Numbered from the stretch's first letter, positions 25,544-34,448 are shown. The stretch is 56,130 nt of DNA from Methanocellales archaeon (GCA_030019435.1 JASEEV010000006.1:1-56130), one strand, 5' to 3'. The notes: generated by a model from the sequence alone, not told the origin. Program-made: numbers and translations.

Positions 25544-26794
25544 ATGCCTGAGGTGGGGATTTACAAGAGAAGAGGGCTAGAGATCTGGCTTGAGACTGCT
25601 GAGGATAACATCGAGCTTAAGTCCTCGGGTGCGCTCTCTAAATTGGCTTTTCCCTTGTTGAAAAGGGTAAACAAGATGTTAAGGAATGAGAAGCCAATCG
25701 AGGCGACTGAGGAGGAGGTGGTTTTAAGCACGTGGCTTCCACCGATTCCAAGCGAACCATTCCAAAGAGCCATAAAAGCCGAGATGGATATCTTGCTGAA
25801 GAGGAAATTCTCTCCCCAAGCGGTCTCAATGAATATTTCTGATTGTACACTCAATTGTAGCGAGTGCAACATAGTCGAGCATGAAGGAGAGCTCAAAACG
25901 AAAGAGGTGAAGGATTTTATAGCGCAGATCCAAGACCTTGGGGCGATTACAATTGGATTTGCGGAAGGAGACCCTCTTTTGAGAGAAGACCTTTTCGAAC
26001 TTATAGATTATATAGACAAGAAAAAGTCCATTGCGAGCGTTTTTACCCCCGGTCCTTTGTTGACGGATGAGGTGGCTGCGGAACTGAAAGAGCATGGAAT
26101 ATACGCCGTAATAACGGGAATTAAAAGCCCAATTCCCAGGGAGCATGATGCTGCGAGAGGACTAAAAGGAGCATTTGACAAAGCCGTAAGAGGGATGAAA
26201 AACGCGGTGGAGAATGATCTTTATGTTTCTATGCATACGCATGCAACACCGAAACTCGTGGAGAGCGGGGAGCTTACCAAAATCTACAAACTTGCCTCCA
26301 AGATTGGGGTTCATGAGTTGTCCATCTGGGACAGCCATCCAACCTGGAGTTATAAAGACAGAAAAGAGTTGATTTTGAAAGATAGGCACAGAGGGGAGAT
26401 CATGGAACTGTACAGGAAAGCAAACACCTCTAAAGAGGGACCAAGAATATTCTACAACGCTGTCTTTGAATCTCCAAAGCTCTTCGGCTGTATGGCAGGC
26501 AGGAGATGGTTGAACTTGATACACTCCGGAGACCTGACCCCCTGTACCTATGTACCAATCTCTTTTGGAAATATCAGGGAAGAAAGCGTGGAGAGGATTT
26601 GGAGAAGGATGCGCCAGTTTAAGGAATTCAGGAGGAAGAGATCCTGCGTGATGCTCGATAAGGAATTCAGGTCGAAATGTATCGACCCGTTCTCAGTATC
26701 TGACCTGCCCATCAGCTACAAAGATGTTGTTTTAGCCGAAAATCAAAGATTTTCAGGCTGTCAGAAACCCCCAAATGGGTTTCAACTCATTTGA
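25544..26794 (+). CDS. Radical SAM/SPASM-type enzyme, paralogue A
   Basis: First gene of the cluster, 416 residues. An N-terminal domain of about 95 residues ends with LPPIPSEPFQRAIKAE, a motif shared with paralogues B and D of this cluster. Cluster cysteines are CTLNCSEC (101, 105, 108). The C-terminus has CMAGRRWLNLIHSGDLTPCT and further cysteines (SC, KC), resembling a SPASM/twitch auxiliary-cluster region. Members of this type modify peptides or small molecules. The radical core looks less typical than B and D (no GGEPTLR; it reads AEGDPLLRED). TATA GATATATTTTT near 25504. Substrate unknown. Confidence 0.88.
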   Translation: MPEVGIYKRRGLEIWLETAEDNIELKSSGALSKLAFPLLKRVNKMLRNEKPIEATEEEVVLSTWLPPIPSEPFQRAIKAEMDILLKRKFSPQAVSMNISDCTLNCSECNIVEHEGELKTKEVKDFIAQIQDLGAITIGFAEGDPLLREDLFELIDYIDKKKSIASVFTPGPLLTDEVAAELKEHGIYAVITGIKSPIPREHDAARGLKGAFDKAVRGMKNAVENDLYVSMHTHATPKLVESGELTKIYKLASKIGVHELSIWDSHPTWSYKDRKELILKDRHRGEIMELYRKANTSKEGPRIFYNAVFESPKLFGCMAGRRWLNLIHSGDLTPCTYVPISFGNIREESVERIWRRMRQFKEFRRKRSCVMLDKEFRSKCIDPFSVSDLPISYKDVVLAENQRFSGCQKPPNGFQLI

Positions 26795-26803
26795 AGGTGA
26801 ACC

Positions 26804-27994
26804 ATGGAATTTGTCGCATATGATTCAATTCTACTTAAGCTGGTTTTGGAGACCACAGACAGCAGGGTGAGGGTAAAGACTAGAGGGCCACTCTCCCCCT
26901 TCCTGGGAAAAGTGGAGCAGAAGTTTGATGCATATCTAAAAAATCTCCCGGCTGAAATAAGAGGGGACAAGCTTTATCTTTCAACCGCATTCCCGCCTGT
27001 ACCGAGCAATCCTTTTAAAAGACTTGTATTCTCTCAGATGAAAAGGGCTCTTGGTGTTCATACTCCAGATAACCTGACGATTATGGTTACAGGAGATTGC
27101 CAATGTGATTGCGAGCACTGTCTGGCATATAAAATGAATCGGGGCGAAGAGCTCTCTAAGAACGAGATATTCGATGTGATTGACCAAGCTCTGGAGCTTA
27201 GCGTGTCTCAAATCACTTTTGAAGGCGGTGAACCAACCTTAAGAAAAGACCTCCCTGAACTCATTGGATATATCGACAAAAGCAAGGCTACTTCAATGGT
27301 TGTAACAAATGGTCAGTATCTAACTAAGGATTATGTCCAGGAGCTTAAGGAGTTTGGACTGGATTACATAAATGTAAGTATAGATAGCCCTTACCCAGAG
27401 GAACACGATAAGTTTAGGGGGGTTTCAGGACTTTTTGAGGACGCTACAGAAGGGATAAAAAATTCTGTAGATGCGGGCATTCTAACTGGTGTTTTGTACA
27501 TCGCAAGACCGAGGAATTGCGACAGAGAGACTTTAGAAAAGATGGTGAATTACTGTGAAAAGCTCGGCGTCTTTGAGCTGATGATTGACAAAGTTGTTCC
27601 AAGCGGGAGATGGGCAGGTCATGATGTCTTGAGTGAAGAACAGGAGGAAGAGATAGTCAGGTTCCAGAAAGAGGCAGCCGAAAAGAAGGGGAAGAACTTG
27701 ATCACGAACTTTTTCCAGTTAAGGAGACCCGATTTTTTTGGATGCTTTGCGGGCAGAAGATGGTGCTACATCTCTCCCAGTGGGGATGTCATGCCGTGCA
27801 TGCATACTCCCCTCTCCTTTGGCAATGTGAGGGAGGAGAAATTATCAAAGATCTGGAGGAAAATTAGAAGGCACCCCCTCTTCAACAAAAAGCCAAAGAA
27901 ATGTGCATATGAAGATCCCCTATATAGAGGAAACTATTTGAAGAACATCCCTGGGGATGCCCCCCTTCCATATCCCATTAAGGAGATTGATTGA
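26804..27994 (+). CDS. Radical SAM/SPASM-type enzyme, paralogue B
   Basis: A 396-residue enzyme closely related to paralogue D (30120-31325) and less so to A. The shared N-terminal domain ends FPPVPSNPFKRLVFSQMKRA. Radical cluster: CQCDCEHC, with Cys 99, 103 and 106 in CxxxCxxC spacing plus Cys 101. FEGGEPTLRKDLPELIGYID is the GGE SAM-binding motif. C-terminal CFAGRRWCYISPSGDVMPCM and PKKCAYEDP give auxiliary cysteines. GAAGGTGA precedes the ATG, nine bases after A. Reaction unknown; I infer a modification of a small precursor shared by the cluster. Confidence 0.9.
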   Translation: MEFVAYDSILLKLVLETTDSRVRVKTRGPLSPFLGKVEQKFDAYLKNLPAEIRGDKLYLSTAFPPVPSNPFKRLVFSQMKRALGVHTPDNLTIMVTGDCQCDCEHCLAYKMNRGEELSKNEIFDVIDQALELSVSQITFEGGEPTLRKDLPELIGYIDKSKATSMVVTNGQYLTKDYVQELKEFGLDYINVSIDSPYPEEHDKFRGVSGLFEDATEGIKNSVDAGILTGVLYIARPRNCDRETLEKMVNYCEKLGVFELMIDKVVPSGRWAGHDVLSEEQEEEIVRFQKEAAEKKGKNLITNFFQLRRPDFFGCFAGRRWCYISPSGDVMPCMHTPLSFGNVREEKLSKIWRKIRRHPLFNKKPKKCAYEDPLYRGNYLKNIPGDAPLPYPIKEID

Positions 27995-27998
27995 TGTG

Positions 27999-28982
27999 AT
28001 GGCGTTTACTCCCTTAATGCCACTAACGGCTCTGTGGCAGTTGAAGGTGAAAAACAGACCTCTAATTCTTTCCCACGCAATTAATTCGAAGTGCAACCTA
28101 CACTGCAAATTTTGCCCATACTGGGAAGAGGATAGAGGGGAGATGCGCAGGGAGGAGGTGTTCAGCCTCCTTGAAGAAGCTAAGTCTTTAGGAATAATGC
28201 TTTATAACGCATGGACCGTCGAACCCCTTTTGAGGAAAGATCTTCCAGAAATTCTTAAACACGCTCATCACCTTGGGATGATAACCTCCCTTGTAACCAA
28301 TGGAGTCCTGCTGAAAAAGAGAGCCAAAGAACTCTCAGACCTTGATCATCTCTCGGTTTCTGTAGACGGTATTGAGTCCTATGAGGAGATGAGGGGAGTC
28401 AAGCTGGATAAGGTGTTGGATGGGATCAAAGAGGCAAGAGACAGGGGGATCACCACCGTAATAAACTGCGTCATCAGCGGAAAAAATTTGGACGAGATCG
28501 AGGAGCTAATACATTTAGCCCAAGAGTTAGGGGTGTGGATTTCATTTGAACCCATCCATGAATACGAAGACATCCCTCAAGAGGTGTGGGAAGATATAGG
28601 GATAAGAAATATGGGAAAGTATGGAAAAATCATCGACAGGATAATTGAATTAAAAGAAGAAGGCTTTCCTGTTATCAACTCCAAAACTTACCTCAGAATG
28701 ATAAAAAGTCTAAGCCCGGATTTTAGATGTCATGCCAGTGACATTGTGCTCGATGTTACATCGGATGGCAGGATAGAAACCTGCAGGGTTCACAGAGAAA
28801 GCCTAGGTGAGATCAAGGATGAACTGGCTAATGTCTGGAGATCCTCAAAGGCGAGGAGGAAAAAAATATCGATGGAATGCAGGGGATGCCTGTTTTTTGG
28901 ATATGCTGAATTAAGCCTCCTCTATTCCTTAAAACCTGAAGTAGTGCTAAATGGCATTAGAATACTAAATGATATTAGATAG
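27999..28982 (+). CDS. Radical SAM/SPASM-type enzyme C
   Basis: A 327-residue radical SAM enzyme of a different subtype: no shared N-terminal domain. A hydrophobic start (MAFTPLMPLTALWQL) may lie at the membrane. Radical cluster CNLHCKFC (Cys 32, 36, 39), then EDRGEMRREEVFSLLEEAKS. The C-terminal auxiliary region has FRCHASDIVLDVTSDGRIET with CR, then ECRGC. Start ATG 27999 follows the previous stop by four bases. Its stop is one base from the end of the convergent reductase gene, so plus and minus halves of the cluster touch. Confidence 0.88.
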   Translation: MAFTPLMPLTALWQLKVKNRPLILSHAINSKCNLHCKFCPYWEEDRGEMRREEVFSLLEEAKSLGIMLYNAWTVEPLLRKDLPEILKHAHHLGMITSLVTNGVLLKKRAKELSDLDHLSVSVDGIESYEEMRGVKLDKVLDGIKEARDRGITTVINCVISGKNLDEIEELIHLAQELGVWISFEPIHEYEDIPQEVWEDIGIRNMGKYGKIIDRIIELKEEGFPVINSKTYLRMIKSLSPDFRCHASDIVLDVTSDGRIETCRVHRESLGEIKDELANVWRSSKARRKKISMECRGCLFFGYAELSLLYSLKPEVVLNGIRILNDIR

Positions 28983-28983
28983 T

Positions 28984-30123
28984 CTAAAGAAGATATTTCA
29001 CAAATCTTATCAACTTTGGATTCTTCAGAAGAAGGAGAAACCCCATGCTTAGGGAGTTCAGGATAACATTATCGTGTTTGGAGAGCTGTTGGGATATGTC
29101 CACACCCTCTAAAGCCCTCATTGCCTCGTCAAGCTCCTCATCTGGCATCTTCTCTATGGTCTTTAAGCCAAAACGTCCCACCCTATAATGGTTCAAAAAC
29201 TTCTTTTTCCACCGTCTCTCATATCTGGAAAGGAATCTCTTAGAGCTATCTTTCTTCTTCACCGCTTCTGCAGCAACCTCCCCGCAAAGCATGCCAGCAA
29301 CCATTCCATAGGCAATGCCAGCTTGTCCAGCAGCTCCCCCTGCAACCATCAACCTGTCGCCTACTAACTCGTTAGGCATTGTGATTATTTGATCCGCTCC
29401 ATCTGACACGTGAAGAATCTTAGCCTCATCGAACATGCCTCGCTGCAGGAATCTATCAAAATACTTCCTTGGCTCTTCTCCTCTAACAAATACTCCTGCA
29501 CTCGCTTTGCCATCTCCTTTTGGGGAAATCGTGGCTTTCCAGCCAGGTGCAACTTCTTTGCCCAAGAAATAGTGGAAATAATTTTCATCCACTTCTACAC
29601 CCTCCATCTCGGCCTGCATGGCATATGCAAGGTCTTCCGGATACTTCATCGTTTTTAACCCTGTTGCCTTAACGATTTCAGATTGTATACCAGAGGCGAG
29701 TACAAAAATCTCTCCATTGTACCTCTTCTTGCTCTCTCCCTCTTTTACAACCACTCCATCTCCATTGAGAGCCATGGCCTCGGAATTCATTTTGATCTCT
29801 GCGCCAGCATCCCTTGCCTTCTCAGTATAATAAGCATCAAACTTCTTCCTGTCAATAGAGAATCCCGGAGTTTCTATAGTTATGGTCGTCCCAAAGGGAG
29901 AAATTATATTCATTCCTTTGACCTTGTGAATGATGTATTCCTCTTTAGGCTCAAGTCCAATCATCTTAAAAAAGCCATCAAAGGAGGTATCTGCTGGGCT
30001 TGGAGCAGAATTGAAACTTTTCCTTTTCTCCAAGAGTAGAACATTAGCTCCCCCCTCTGCTGCTTTCCATGCCGCCATTAAGCCAGCAGGACTTGCACCT
30101 ATCACTATTACGTCGTATTTCAT
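28984..30123 (-). CDS. Geranylgeranyl reductase-family flavoprotein
   Basis: A 379-residue FAD enzyme. YDVIVIGASPAGLMAAWKAA at the N-terminus is the dinucleotide fold; PGFSIDRKKFDAYYTEKARD and RLMVAGGAAGQAGIAYGMVA complete the FAD-binding family pattern. The geranylgeranyl reductase family saturates prenyl chains of archaeal lipids and of chlorophyll or quinone tails. Next to a UbiA prenyltransferase I infer reduction of a prenyl tail, or desaturation/oxidation of an attached ring. Its ATG overlaps the stop of paralogue D by four bases (ATGA), so it is the last gene of the minus-strand operon. Confidence 0.88.
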   Translation of the reverse strand: MKYDVIVIGASPAGLMAAWKAAEGGANVLLLEKRKSFNSAPSPADTSFDGFFKMIGLEPKEEYIIHKVKGMNIISPFGTTITIETPGFSIDRKKFDAYYTEKARDAGAEIKMNSEAMALNGDGVVVKEGESKKRYNGEIFVLASGIQSEIVKATGLKTMKYPEDLAYAMQAEMEGVEVDENYFHYFLGKEVAPGWKATISPKGDGKASAGVFVRGEEPRKYFDRFLQRGMFDEAKILHVSDGADQIITMPNELVGDRLMVAGGAAGQAGIAYGMVAGMLCGEVAAEAVKKKDSSKRFLSRYERRWKKKFLNHYRVGRFGLKTIEKMPDEELDEAMRALEGVDISQQLSKHDNVILNSLSMGFLLLLKNPKLIRFVKYLL

Positions 30124-31325
30124 TCTTCTACCCGGTATGGTAATCTTTCTTCTTCAATTGCATTTCTAATATCGCCGAAATAATTCTCTCTGTATTGGGG
30201 GTCTCTCCATGTGCATGTTTCGGGCTTTTTCCTAAACAAGGGATGTCTTCTTATTTTTTTCCAAGCACTCTTCAAGCTTAGATCACGCACATTTCCAAAG
30301 GAGAGGGGAATGTGTAAGCATGGCATCACCTCGCCGATTGGCGATATCCACATCCACCTTCTTCCCGCAAAGCATCCCATGATATTTGGGTCTCTATAGG
30401 AGTAAGAAGAAGATACCCTGGGACCGCTTTTCCTCTTATTTGCCTCATTTTGAAATTCAGCTAACCTCTCGTAATCTTCCCTCTTTAAGAGGTTGTCATC
30501 CCTATATTCCCATCTTCCTCCAGGGACCACCTCATCGATCAAAATCTCATGTACGCCAAGAGAACTGCAATGTTTGTATAAATCCTCTAACCTCTCAAAA
30601 TCGGAGTCATATGGGGTGGCTGTGTATTCGACTATTCCTATCAGTCCTTCTTCAACACCATACTTGACTCCTGTAGAGGCTTTTTCAAAAGTCCCTTCAA
30701 CCCCTCTGAACTCATCATGTTCTTCTTGATAAGGACTATCGAGGCTAACATGTAGGTATACAAGTCCAGCATTCTTCAGCTTCCGTACGTATTCTTTTGT
30801 CAGGCGGAGCCCGTTCGTTATCAGGTGAGTGGAAGCCATGTTCGCATCAACATGCTCGATCAAATCGAATATGTCATCCCGAAGCGTCGGTTCTCCTCCC
30901 TCGAAGCTTACATGGTAAGCTCCGAGTTCAAGGGCCTGATCTATCACATAGTAAAGCTCCTTAGTGGAGAGTTCGGGCTCTCCCTCTATCCCATACACTA
31001 TACAGTGCTTGCATTTGCATTGGCATTTGCCCGTGGTTAACAACATTAAGCTCTCCGGTATGGATTTGCGCAAAAGGAGGCGTTTTATCTGGGCCTTTAC
31101 AAGCCTATTAAAAGGTCCACTAGGGGCGGGCGGCATTAAATTGGATATTACGACATCTTCTTCTCGAACAGCTGCTACCTTTTCCAGTGCTGCATGCGCG
31201 TTAAACCCTTCGGCAATATGTTCTACCAATTTTGAGAGTGCTCCTCTTGTCCTCATCTGGGCGCTTCTGCCATCTACATCAAAAAGAATCTCAAAGCCGG
31301 GACCTTTGTAAATCGATAATTCCAA
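30120..31325 (-). CDS. Radical SAM/SPASM-type enzyme, paralogue D
   Basis: A 401-residue enzyme closely matching paralogue B throughout. N-terminal domain ending LMPPAPSGPFNRLVKAQIKR; cluster CQCKCKHC with Cys 101, 105 and 108; SFEGGEPTLRDDIFDLIEHV; and C-terminal CFAGRRWMWISPIGEVMPCL followed by TCTWRDPQYRENYFGDI. Placing B on plus and D on minus strands of one cluster suggests duplication followed by division of labour, acting on successive intermediates or forming a pair. It lies 22 bases after UbiA and overlaps the reductase gene. Confidence 0.9.
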   Translation of the reverse strand: MELSIYKGPGFEILFDVDGRSAQMRTRGALSKLVEHIAEGFNAHAALEKVAAVREEDVVISNLMPPAPSGPFNRLVKAQIKRLLLRKSIPESLMLLTTGKCQCKCKHCIVYGIEGEPELSTKELYYVIDQALELGAYHVSFEGGEPTLRDDIFDLIEHVDANMASTHLITNGLRLTKEYVRKLKNAGLVYLHVSLDSPYQEEHDEFRGVEGTFEKASTGVKYGVEEGLIGIVEYTATPYDSDFERLEDLYKHCSSLGVHEILIDEVVPGGRWEYRDDNLLKREDYERLAEFQNEANKRKSGPRVSSSYSYRDPNIMGCFAGRRWMWISPIGEVMPCLHIPLSFGNVRDLSLKSAWKKIRRHPLFRKKPETCTWRDPQYRENYFGDIRNAIEEERLPYRVEE

Positions 31326-31347
31326 AGTGAATCCTCCTGTTATTCTG

Positions 31348-32274
31348 TTATATGGAAATGATAATATTGTAAGCTGCAGCTATGTTGATTATGACGAGCA
31401 TTATGGTGTAGTTTATAACGCCAACATGTGTCAGCTTTATATGGGCTTTATGCTCATCCGGGTGATTATAGGCATGGGAAAGCGCTCTAATTTTAAAGAT
31501 AGCCAACCCAAGGTATAGCATTAAGAATGTCCAGTTCAAGGTAAAGGTTTGCCAGAGCACTATGAGCCATAAGTATTCAAATATACTCATCACAACCGTG
31601 AATGATATCGTTCCCTTTGGCGTTAGCGGTGTAAAGCGCATCGAATCTTTATCATGGTAGGCCAAGCAGCCCATTATAACTGCCAGAGAAACTACGAAAG
31701 TCTCCCATGAAAGTATTCTTTCTGGGGCAACCATGGCGATGCCGCCCAGGACTATAAGCCCACTCAGGGAGCGGTAAATGCGTCTTTGAAGTTCTGTCAG
31801 CCTTTTCAAAGGTGGGCTTGCGGAGTAGGTTAACCCCCAGATGAGCATTAGGACTGCCACCAAAAAGCAGGTTGGATTGAATATGAAGAGGGCGACTAGT
31901 AGGCAGAATATCGTCTCAACTACCATGAAGAAGATGACGGTTTTTGGTGAGAGAAGCCCAGTTACCAGTGGGAGAGTTGAGTTTGGCGGACCAAGGCGTT
32001 CATCTTCTCCTGTCCACCAGTCATATAACATGTCTGCTTGGGAAATCACTCTTGTAAACAAGCCTGCTGCGAAGAGACCTAAAATAAGCTTCCATGGAGG
32101 GAGGAGGGGAGCTCCCAGTGCCATCAATAAAAGTGCTCCAGTAGCAGCGCACAAAGCACCCCAAGGAAGCCATAGTACTCGATGAACGCAAAGGATTGCA
32201 AGAATTTTAGCCTTTAATCCTTTACCTGTTGGTCCAGCTACGCCAAATCCTATGTCTAAGAGAGATGACTCCAT
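31348..32274 (-). CDS. UbiA-family prenyltransferase
   Basis: A 308-residue membrane protein with about eight helices. It transfers a prenyl diphosphate chain to an aromatic or glycerol acceptor. The first Asp-rich motif is SQADMLYDWWTGEDERLG (about residues 78-95), a variant of NDxxDxxxD, followed by PNSTLPLVTG in the place of the PxRPIPSG motif; the second is AYHDKDSMRFTPLT near 205. It differs enough from digeranylgeranylglyceryl phosphate synthase that I favour an aromatic or other acceptor, as inference. It sits five bases after the NMT1-fold gene. Confidence 0.88.
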   Translation of the reverse strand: MESSLLDIGFGVAGPTGKGLKAKILAILCVHRVLWLPWGALCAATGALLLMALGAPLLPPWKLILGLFAAGLFTRVISQADMLYDWWTGEDERLGPPNSTLPLVTGLLSPKTVIFFMVVETIFCLLVALFIFNPTCFLVAVLMLIWGLTYSASPPLKRLTELQRRIYRSLSGLIVLGGIAMVAPERILSWETFVVSLAVIMGCLAYHDKDSMRFTPLTPKGTISFTVVMSIFEYLWLIVLWQTFTLNWTFLMLYLGLAIFKIRALSHAYNHPDEHKAHIKLTHVGVINYTIMLVIINIAAAYNIIISI

Positions 32275-32279
32275 AACGA

Positions 32280-33161
32280 CTATCCCGATTCAGCTTTCGC
32301 TTTTTTGAGTAGCTCAAAATTACAAAAATCTTTGGGTATCGTTTTGATATAACCCAACTCTTTCATCAGTCCTGCAACTCGCATCATTATATCTATGCTG
32401 CCAGTTATGTCAATACGTGGTTGATTGTATCTTAGGGCCTCTCTTATAATCTCAGCGGAGATTCCGATGTATCTAGAACTGATTTTTGCAGCCTCTTCTG
32501 GCTCTTTATTGCAAAATTCGTCTGCTTTTAAGATTGCTTTTATAAACTTTAACGCCACATCGGAATGGTCTTGAAGAAAATCATCAGTGGTAGTAATGCT
32601 ACAACCTGGTGCTTTTGGAAGGACATCCTTACCTCTGGCGATTATCTTCCCTATCCCTAGTTCAACTGCCATTGTAGCGTAGGGCTCTACATTGGTTGTA
32701 GCATCTACCCTGCCGCTTAGCAGGGCAAGCATGGCTGCATCCCCACTTGGAAGCCGTAGAATCTCTGTGTTTTCTGGAGTTATATCATATTTTTTGAACA
32801 AAGCTTGAGATGTCAAGTCCTTCATACCACCTGCAGCTGGAAGCGAAATTCTTTTTCCCTTGAGCTCGGAAAGGCCGTCTATCTTTGCATCTCTTCGAAC
32901 TACCGTAGCTGGCTCTTCATAGCCTGAGCCAGCGATTACGACCAAGTTATCTCCCTTATCTCTCGCGCTCACTGTCCGCGTCCAGGGAAGAATGCCAAAA
33001 GAAATCTCACCAGAAATAAGTTTATTGGGCAATAGCCAAGCTGTTGGGTCAATGGAATATGAGACATCCAAACCCAGCTCTTTGAAAAACCCCCTCTCGT
33101 ATGCTATATATGCAGGCATCTGGCATATGCCCCTAATAAGCCCTATATTAATTTTTGACAA
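32280..33161 (-). CDS. NMT1/SsuA-fold protein without signal peptide
   Basis: A 293-residue periplasmic-binding-protein fold of the NMT1/THI5/SsuA group: PAYIAYERGFFKELGLDVSY near residue 17 and SGRVDATTNVEPYATMAVEL near 150. It lacks a signal peptide and lipobox and no ABC permease or ATPase gene is near, so a transport role is doubtful. Enzymes on this fold are known (MqnA and MqnD of the futalosine pathway, THI5 in HMP-phosphate synthesis). I infer a cytoplasmic enzyme or ligand-binding chaperone for the cluster. The start is TTG 33161, with the very strong ribosome site AAAGGAGG. First gene of the minus-strand operon. Confidence 0.82.
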   Translation of the reverse strand: MSKINIGLIRGICQMPAYIAYERGFFKELGLDVSYSIDPTAWLLPNKLISGEISFGILPWTRTVSARDKGDNLVVIAGSGYEEPATVVRRDAKIDGLSELKGKRISLPAAGGMKDLTSQALFKKYDITPENTEILRLPSGDAAMLALLSGRVDATTNVEPYATMAVELGIGKIIARGKDVLPKAPGCSITTTDDFLQDHSDVALKFIKAILKADEFCNKEPEEAAKISSRYIGISAEIIREALRYNQPRIDITGSIDIMMRVAGLMKELGYIKTIPKDFCNFELLKKAKAESG

Positions 33162-33275
33162 AGTGGTATCCTCCTTTAACTAAATGATTAGAATCAGTTA
33201 GAGATTTTGCTTTAAAAATCTACTGGTATGGGCAAAAGCTTATTTTAATACGATACATTGAATACATACCATCAC

Positions 33276-33349
33276 GGCCGGGGTGGGGTAGTTGGCTATC
33301 CTTTGGGACTGTGGATCCCACGACCCGGGTTCAAATCTCGGCCCCGGCC
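33276..33349 (+). tRNA. tRNA-His (GTG)
   Basis: Acceptor GCCGGGG/CCCCGGC with an extra encoded G at position -1 (33276) pairing C73 (33349), the histidine identity element. Anticodon stem TGGGA/TCCCA with loop CTGTGGA gives anticodon GTG. T arm CCGGG-TTCAAAT-CTCGG. CCA is not encoded. It stands alone before the broken permease gene. Confidence 0.95.
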
Positions 33350-33371
33350 TGTCTCATAGGACTTGATATAA

Positions 33372-34252
33372 GTGATTGACTTAGTAGTCAGCACCCTACT
33401 CTGGACGTGGAAGTTCACAAAAGAAGCCTCGCCTTGGTTACTGCTTGGCTTCCTGTTCGCAGGGATACTAAAAGCATTTGTTCCTTCTGAGTTCATTTTG
33501 AGATACTTAGGTCAAAGAAGCCTTCGTTCTATCCTAACAGCGACTTTGGTTGGAATTCCCTTGCCATTGGTCTATACAAGTCTGGAGCCTCAAGAGCAGC
33601 AACGCTTGCCTTTTTCATAGCCACGCCTGCGACGACCATCACCGCAATCCTAATCGCCATAGGAATGCTAGGATGGAAATTCACCGTGGCAATGATTCTG
33701 ACATGCTTTGGAGTCGCTTTGTTAACGGGATTGTTGTCTTTTATGGTAAAAGAGCGCGTAAAGCAAATGAAAGTGGAAAAAGAAGCCCACAGGCTAAGAG
33801 AGGTCTTTTCTTGTGAAGAGTGTGGAGATGTGTTCAAAGGGAGATTAAAATTTTCTTTTAGGTATGGGTTTATCGATATGGTCGAGGATATTGGATTGTA
33901 TGTAATTTTAGGGCTCATAATAGCGGGAATCATCGCTGCTCTAGCCCCAGGAGTGGTCATTGAGCGATATCTTGGGAGTGGGATAATTGCCTTGGTCATA
34001 ATGGTCTTGATCGCGACGCCGATGTATATTTGCTCAACCGGCTCCATTCCATTCATAACTGCTTTGATCGCGAAAGGGATGAATCCTTGCGTAGGATTGG
34101 TGTTTTTGGTCGTCGGTCCAGCAACCAACCTATCTACGATCTTCGCTATTGCGAAATCAATGGGTAAGAGAACTGCTTTGCTTTATGTCAGCTCTATAGT
34201 CATCTTCTCGATCCTAATCGCTTATTCCCTTGGTCTAGTGGGATGGATATGA
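33372..34252 (+). pseudogene. DUF318/ArsP-like permease, frame disrupted
   Basis: Two frames together make one permease. The first (33372 onward, GTG start) gives WKFTKEASPWLLLGFLFAGI to LTATLVGIPLPL, then nonsense. The second frame gives IGLYKSGASRAATLAFFIAT to the end VGWI with CSTGSIPFITALIAKGMNPC. Family members carry a CSCGVVP motif between these parts; here it is missing, so about 30 bases are lost as well as frame, near 33566-33570. This is either a pseudogene or an assembly deletion. The family moves metal or metalloid ions; a soluble domain with CEEC lies in the central loop. The next gene overlaps by ATGA. Confidence 0.75.
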
Positions 34253-34448
34253 TAAAGACGATCTGTGCTTTAGTATTGCTTGGCTTGGTGACGTATACAC
34301 TTGGAAAAAAGTTTCAGCTAAGCTAAGGGCTGTGAAGTGTACGTCTTGTGGGAGACCAATCGTCGAGCCCATCAAAAGAGAAGTACAGGGAAAAGAAATG
34401 GTTTTTTGCTGTGAACACTGTGCAGAGGCGTATATAGGCATTTGCTAA
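34249..34448 (+). pseudogene. TRASH/YHS-type metal-binding small protein, one-base frameshift
   Basis: From ATG 34249 (overlapping the permease stop as ATGA) one frame gives MIKTICALVLLGLVTYTLGK, a membrane helix, then stops. The next frame gives KVSAKLRAVKCTSCGRPIVE and PIKREVQGKEMVFCCEHCAE with AYIGIC, a TRASH/YHS-like domain whose cysteines CxxC and CCxxC bind metal. The frames meet at a run of six A (34304-34309); one more A would restore a 66-residue protein. This is a typical homopolymer slip, so a sequencing error or phase variation is possible. Co-transcribed with the permease and probably its metal sensor or chaperone. Confidence 0.7.

Noticed and set aside
32280-33161. Solute-binding subunit of an ABC transporter
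   Set aside because: No signal peptide or lipobox, and no permease or ATPase nearby; operon with biosynthetic genes points elsewhere.
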